A DNA stretch of 6,943 nt, from positions 1-6,943 of the forward strand of contig JAJZRK010000170.1 in NCBI GenBank assembly GCA_021802745.1, in the 5' to 3' direction. This document shows, in pieces, positions 5,800 through 6,943 of the stretch. This DNA is from a bacterium. Its GTDB lineage: Bacteria; Gemmatimonadota; Gemmatimonadetes; Gemmatimonadales; Gemmatimonadaceae. The translations under genes were made by a program, and so were the position numbers. Position 1 is the first letter of the stretch; each line of letters opens with the position of its first letter. The notes beneath the pieces are model-generated. The model ran no database searches and had not been told where the DNA came from. It saw nothing but the letters and a program-made list of their open reading frames with translations.

Positions 5800-6798
5800 G
5801 TGACGCATACGACGGCCATAGTCTTCGCGCCAGACGGTCAGGCCTTGCCGGATTCCATCCGGGCGTGGCTTGACAAACATCGTCTGCCGACGGCGAGGGT
5901 TGCGTCTGCCGACGACCTGATGTCGGCAGCGCTGCGGTCGCGACCGCGTCTCGCGATCATTGACGCGCGCACGCACCCGGTGGCCGGCCTCAAGGGATGC
6001 CAGCGCCTGAAGGCCGACTCGTTCACGGGCATCGTGCCGGCGATCGTGCTCGTGCGCGACGACCCGACGTCGTTCGCCGCCGCCTTTGACGTGCTGGCCG
6101 ACGAGGTGATTCGGGAGGGGACGGACGTCGCGGAGGTTTCGCTGCGCGCCGAGGCGCTGCTGCGGCGTTCGGACCGCGACACGTACGTGCATCCATCCAC
6201 GCGGCTGCCGGGCGGCATCGAGATCGAGACGGAGATCGCGCGGCGGCTCGAGGCCGACCAGCTCTTCGCGGCCTGCTACGCCGACCTCGACCATTTCAAG
6301 GAGTACAACGACCGGTACAGCTACTACGATGGCGACCGCGTCATTCGCATCCTGTCGAAGATTCTTCACGACGTCGTGAAGGGGACGGTCGCCGAGCGGG
6401 GCTTCGTGGGGCACATTGGCGGCGATGACTTCCTGTTCGTGATCCCGGTGGACGCGGTGCAGGAGGTGTGCAGCGAGGTCGTGTCGGTGTTCGACGCAAT
6501 CGTGCCGTACCAGTACTCGGAGCAGGATCGCCGCGCAGGGTATTACTTTGGGAAGGACCGGCGCGGGCAGTTGCACAAGGTACCGCTGATGACGGTGTCC
6601 ATTGGCGTCGTGACGAACGAGCGCCGGCGGTTCACGCATCCATCGCAGGTGAGCGAGCTGGCGACGGAAATGAAGAGCTATGCCAAGAGCCTGCCCGGGT
6701 CGGTGTTCACGATTGACCGCCGCGGCGATGTCGCCGCGGATGAAGGAGCGCCGCGGTCGTCGGGTGCCGACGCGGCTTCCGTGGGGGAGGAGCAGTGA
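5800..6798 (+). CDS. Receiver-like plus GGDEF (GGDDF) domain signalling protein
   Basis: This 332-residue cytoplasmic protein has no membrane segment. Residues about 4-122 look like a CheY-type receiver: beta-strand LAIID with Asp55 as candidate phosphoacceptor, then VPAIVLV and ADEVIREG. The usual Thr/Ser after the fourth strand and the Lys after the fifth are absent, so it may be a pseudo-receiver. Residues about 134-306 are a GGDEF domain: STRLPGG, YADLDHFKEYNDRY (160-173), then GHIGGDDF (204-211). The signature is GGDDF rather than GGDEF or GGEEF. The usual GH after ND is replaced by SY. No RxxD inhibitory site precedes the signature. An insert around 236-262 (GYYFGKDRRGQ) matches a GGDDF subgroup I recall from EAL/CBS-linked proteins. 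It may make cyclic di-GMP or act as a nucleotide sensor; activity is not decided by sequence. The tail (307-332) is unstructured. Confidence 0.85.
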   Translation: MTHTTAIVFAPDGQALPDSIRAWLDKHRLPTARVASADDLMSAALRSRPRLAIIDARTHPVAGLKGCQRLKADSFTGIVPAIVLVRDDPTSFAAAFDVLADEVIREGTDVAEVSLRAEALLRRSDRDTYVHPSTRLPGGIEIETEIARRLEADQLFAACYADLDHFKEYNDRYSYYDGDRVIRILSKILHDVVKGTVAERGFVGHIGGDDFLFVIPVDAVQEVCSEVVSVFDAIVPYQYSEQDRRAGYYFGKDRRGQLHKVPLMTVSIGVVTNERRRFTHPSQVSELATEMKSYAKSLPGSVFTIDRRGDVAADEGAPRSSGADAASVGEEQ

Positions 6799-6932
6799 AC
6801 GTATCATGTCCTGAATGCCGCTCGGTCTTCCGCATTGATCCGTCCAAGGTGCCGACGGTCGGCGTCCGGGCGCGTTGCTCGGTGTGCGGCGGCGTGATCA
6901 CGATTGCGCCGCCGTCGGCGATGGCGGCGTGA
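6795..6932 (+). CDS. 45-residue MJ0042-type zinc-ribbon protein
   Basis: GTG 6795 overlaps the TGA of the GGDEF gene (GTGA) and is preceded by GGAGG at 6786-6790. The protein has CPEC at 5-8 and CSVC at 28-31, with VFRIDPSKVPTVGVRARC between them. That is the pattern of the MJ0042 zinc-finger family, which usually sits at the N-terminus of longer proteins. Here the frame stops after a short hydrophobic Ala/Pro tail (ITIAPPSAMAA). It may be a genuine stand-alone zinc ribbon or the first part of a truncated gene; only 11 nt of sequence remain after the stop, so this cannot be decided. Coupling to the GGDEF gene suggests co-regulation. Confidence 0.75.
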   Translation: MNVSCPECRSVFRIDPSKVPTVGVRARCSVCGGVITIAPPSAMAA

Positions 6933-6943
6933 GCGACTAGCGC

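Noticed and set aside
5767..6807. Minus-strand open frame of 346 codons opposite the GGDEF gene
   Set aside because: Arg- and His-rich composition without motifs; the + strand carries clear GGDEF motifs and a ribosome site.

Overview
This high-GC window most likely comes from a Gram-negative bacterium of the FCB group. Gemmatimonadota is my best guess, from the combination of a PorV/PorQ-type outer-membrane protein, a DUF5683-like partner and a Trm112-like protein behind era. That placement is an inference; the 334 bases of 23S rRNA would settle it. All genes I accept lie on the + strand.

Positions 1-600 are the distal end of an rRNA operon: the last 334 nt of 23S rRNA (peptidyl-transferase loop and sarcin-ricin loop), a 105-nt spacer with two hairpins, 5S rRNA and a strong hairpin terminator. 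Positions 601-836 are a distinctly AT-richer spacer (about 46% G+C over 601-780) with two hairpins and a 15-bp palindrome that overlaps a weak promoter-like sequence.

Positions 837-2568 hold a secreted surface or lipoprotein gene that appears broken. A lipoprotein signal and the start of a PA14-like domain read in one frame. The end of that domain, a complete second copy, two divergent InlB B-repeats and a C-terminal beta-sandwich-like domain read in another. Comparing the two copies shows that copy 1 lacks 281 nt, which causes the frame change.

Positions 2675-5699 form a tightly overlapping gene train: a 26-codon mini-ORF with an AGGAGG ribosome site, era, a Trm112-like zinc-site protein, a PorV/PorQ-like beta-barrel and a DUF5683-like exported protein. 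Overlaps are 4, 4, 20 and 4 nt, which suggests one transcript with translational coupling. Era carries Gln in place of the invariant P-loop Lys. Positions 5700-6932 form a second unit with its own TTGACA-type promoter inside an inverted repeat: a receiver-like/GGDEF (GGDDF) protein and a 45-residue MJ0042-type zinc-ribbon protein, overlapping by 4 nt.

I see no CRISPR array, transposase, tRNA or phage gene, and no obviously new multi-gene system. The points most worth a second look are the Era P-loop substitution, the mini-ORF coupled to era, the frame-breaking deletion in the surface-protein gene, and the palindromes at the two putative promoters.
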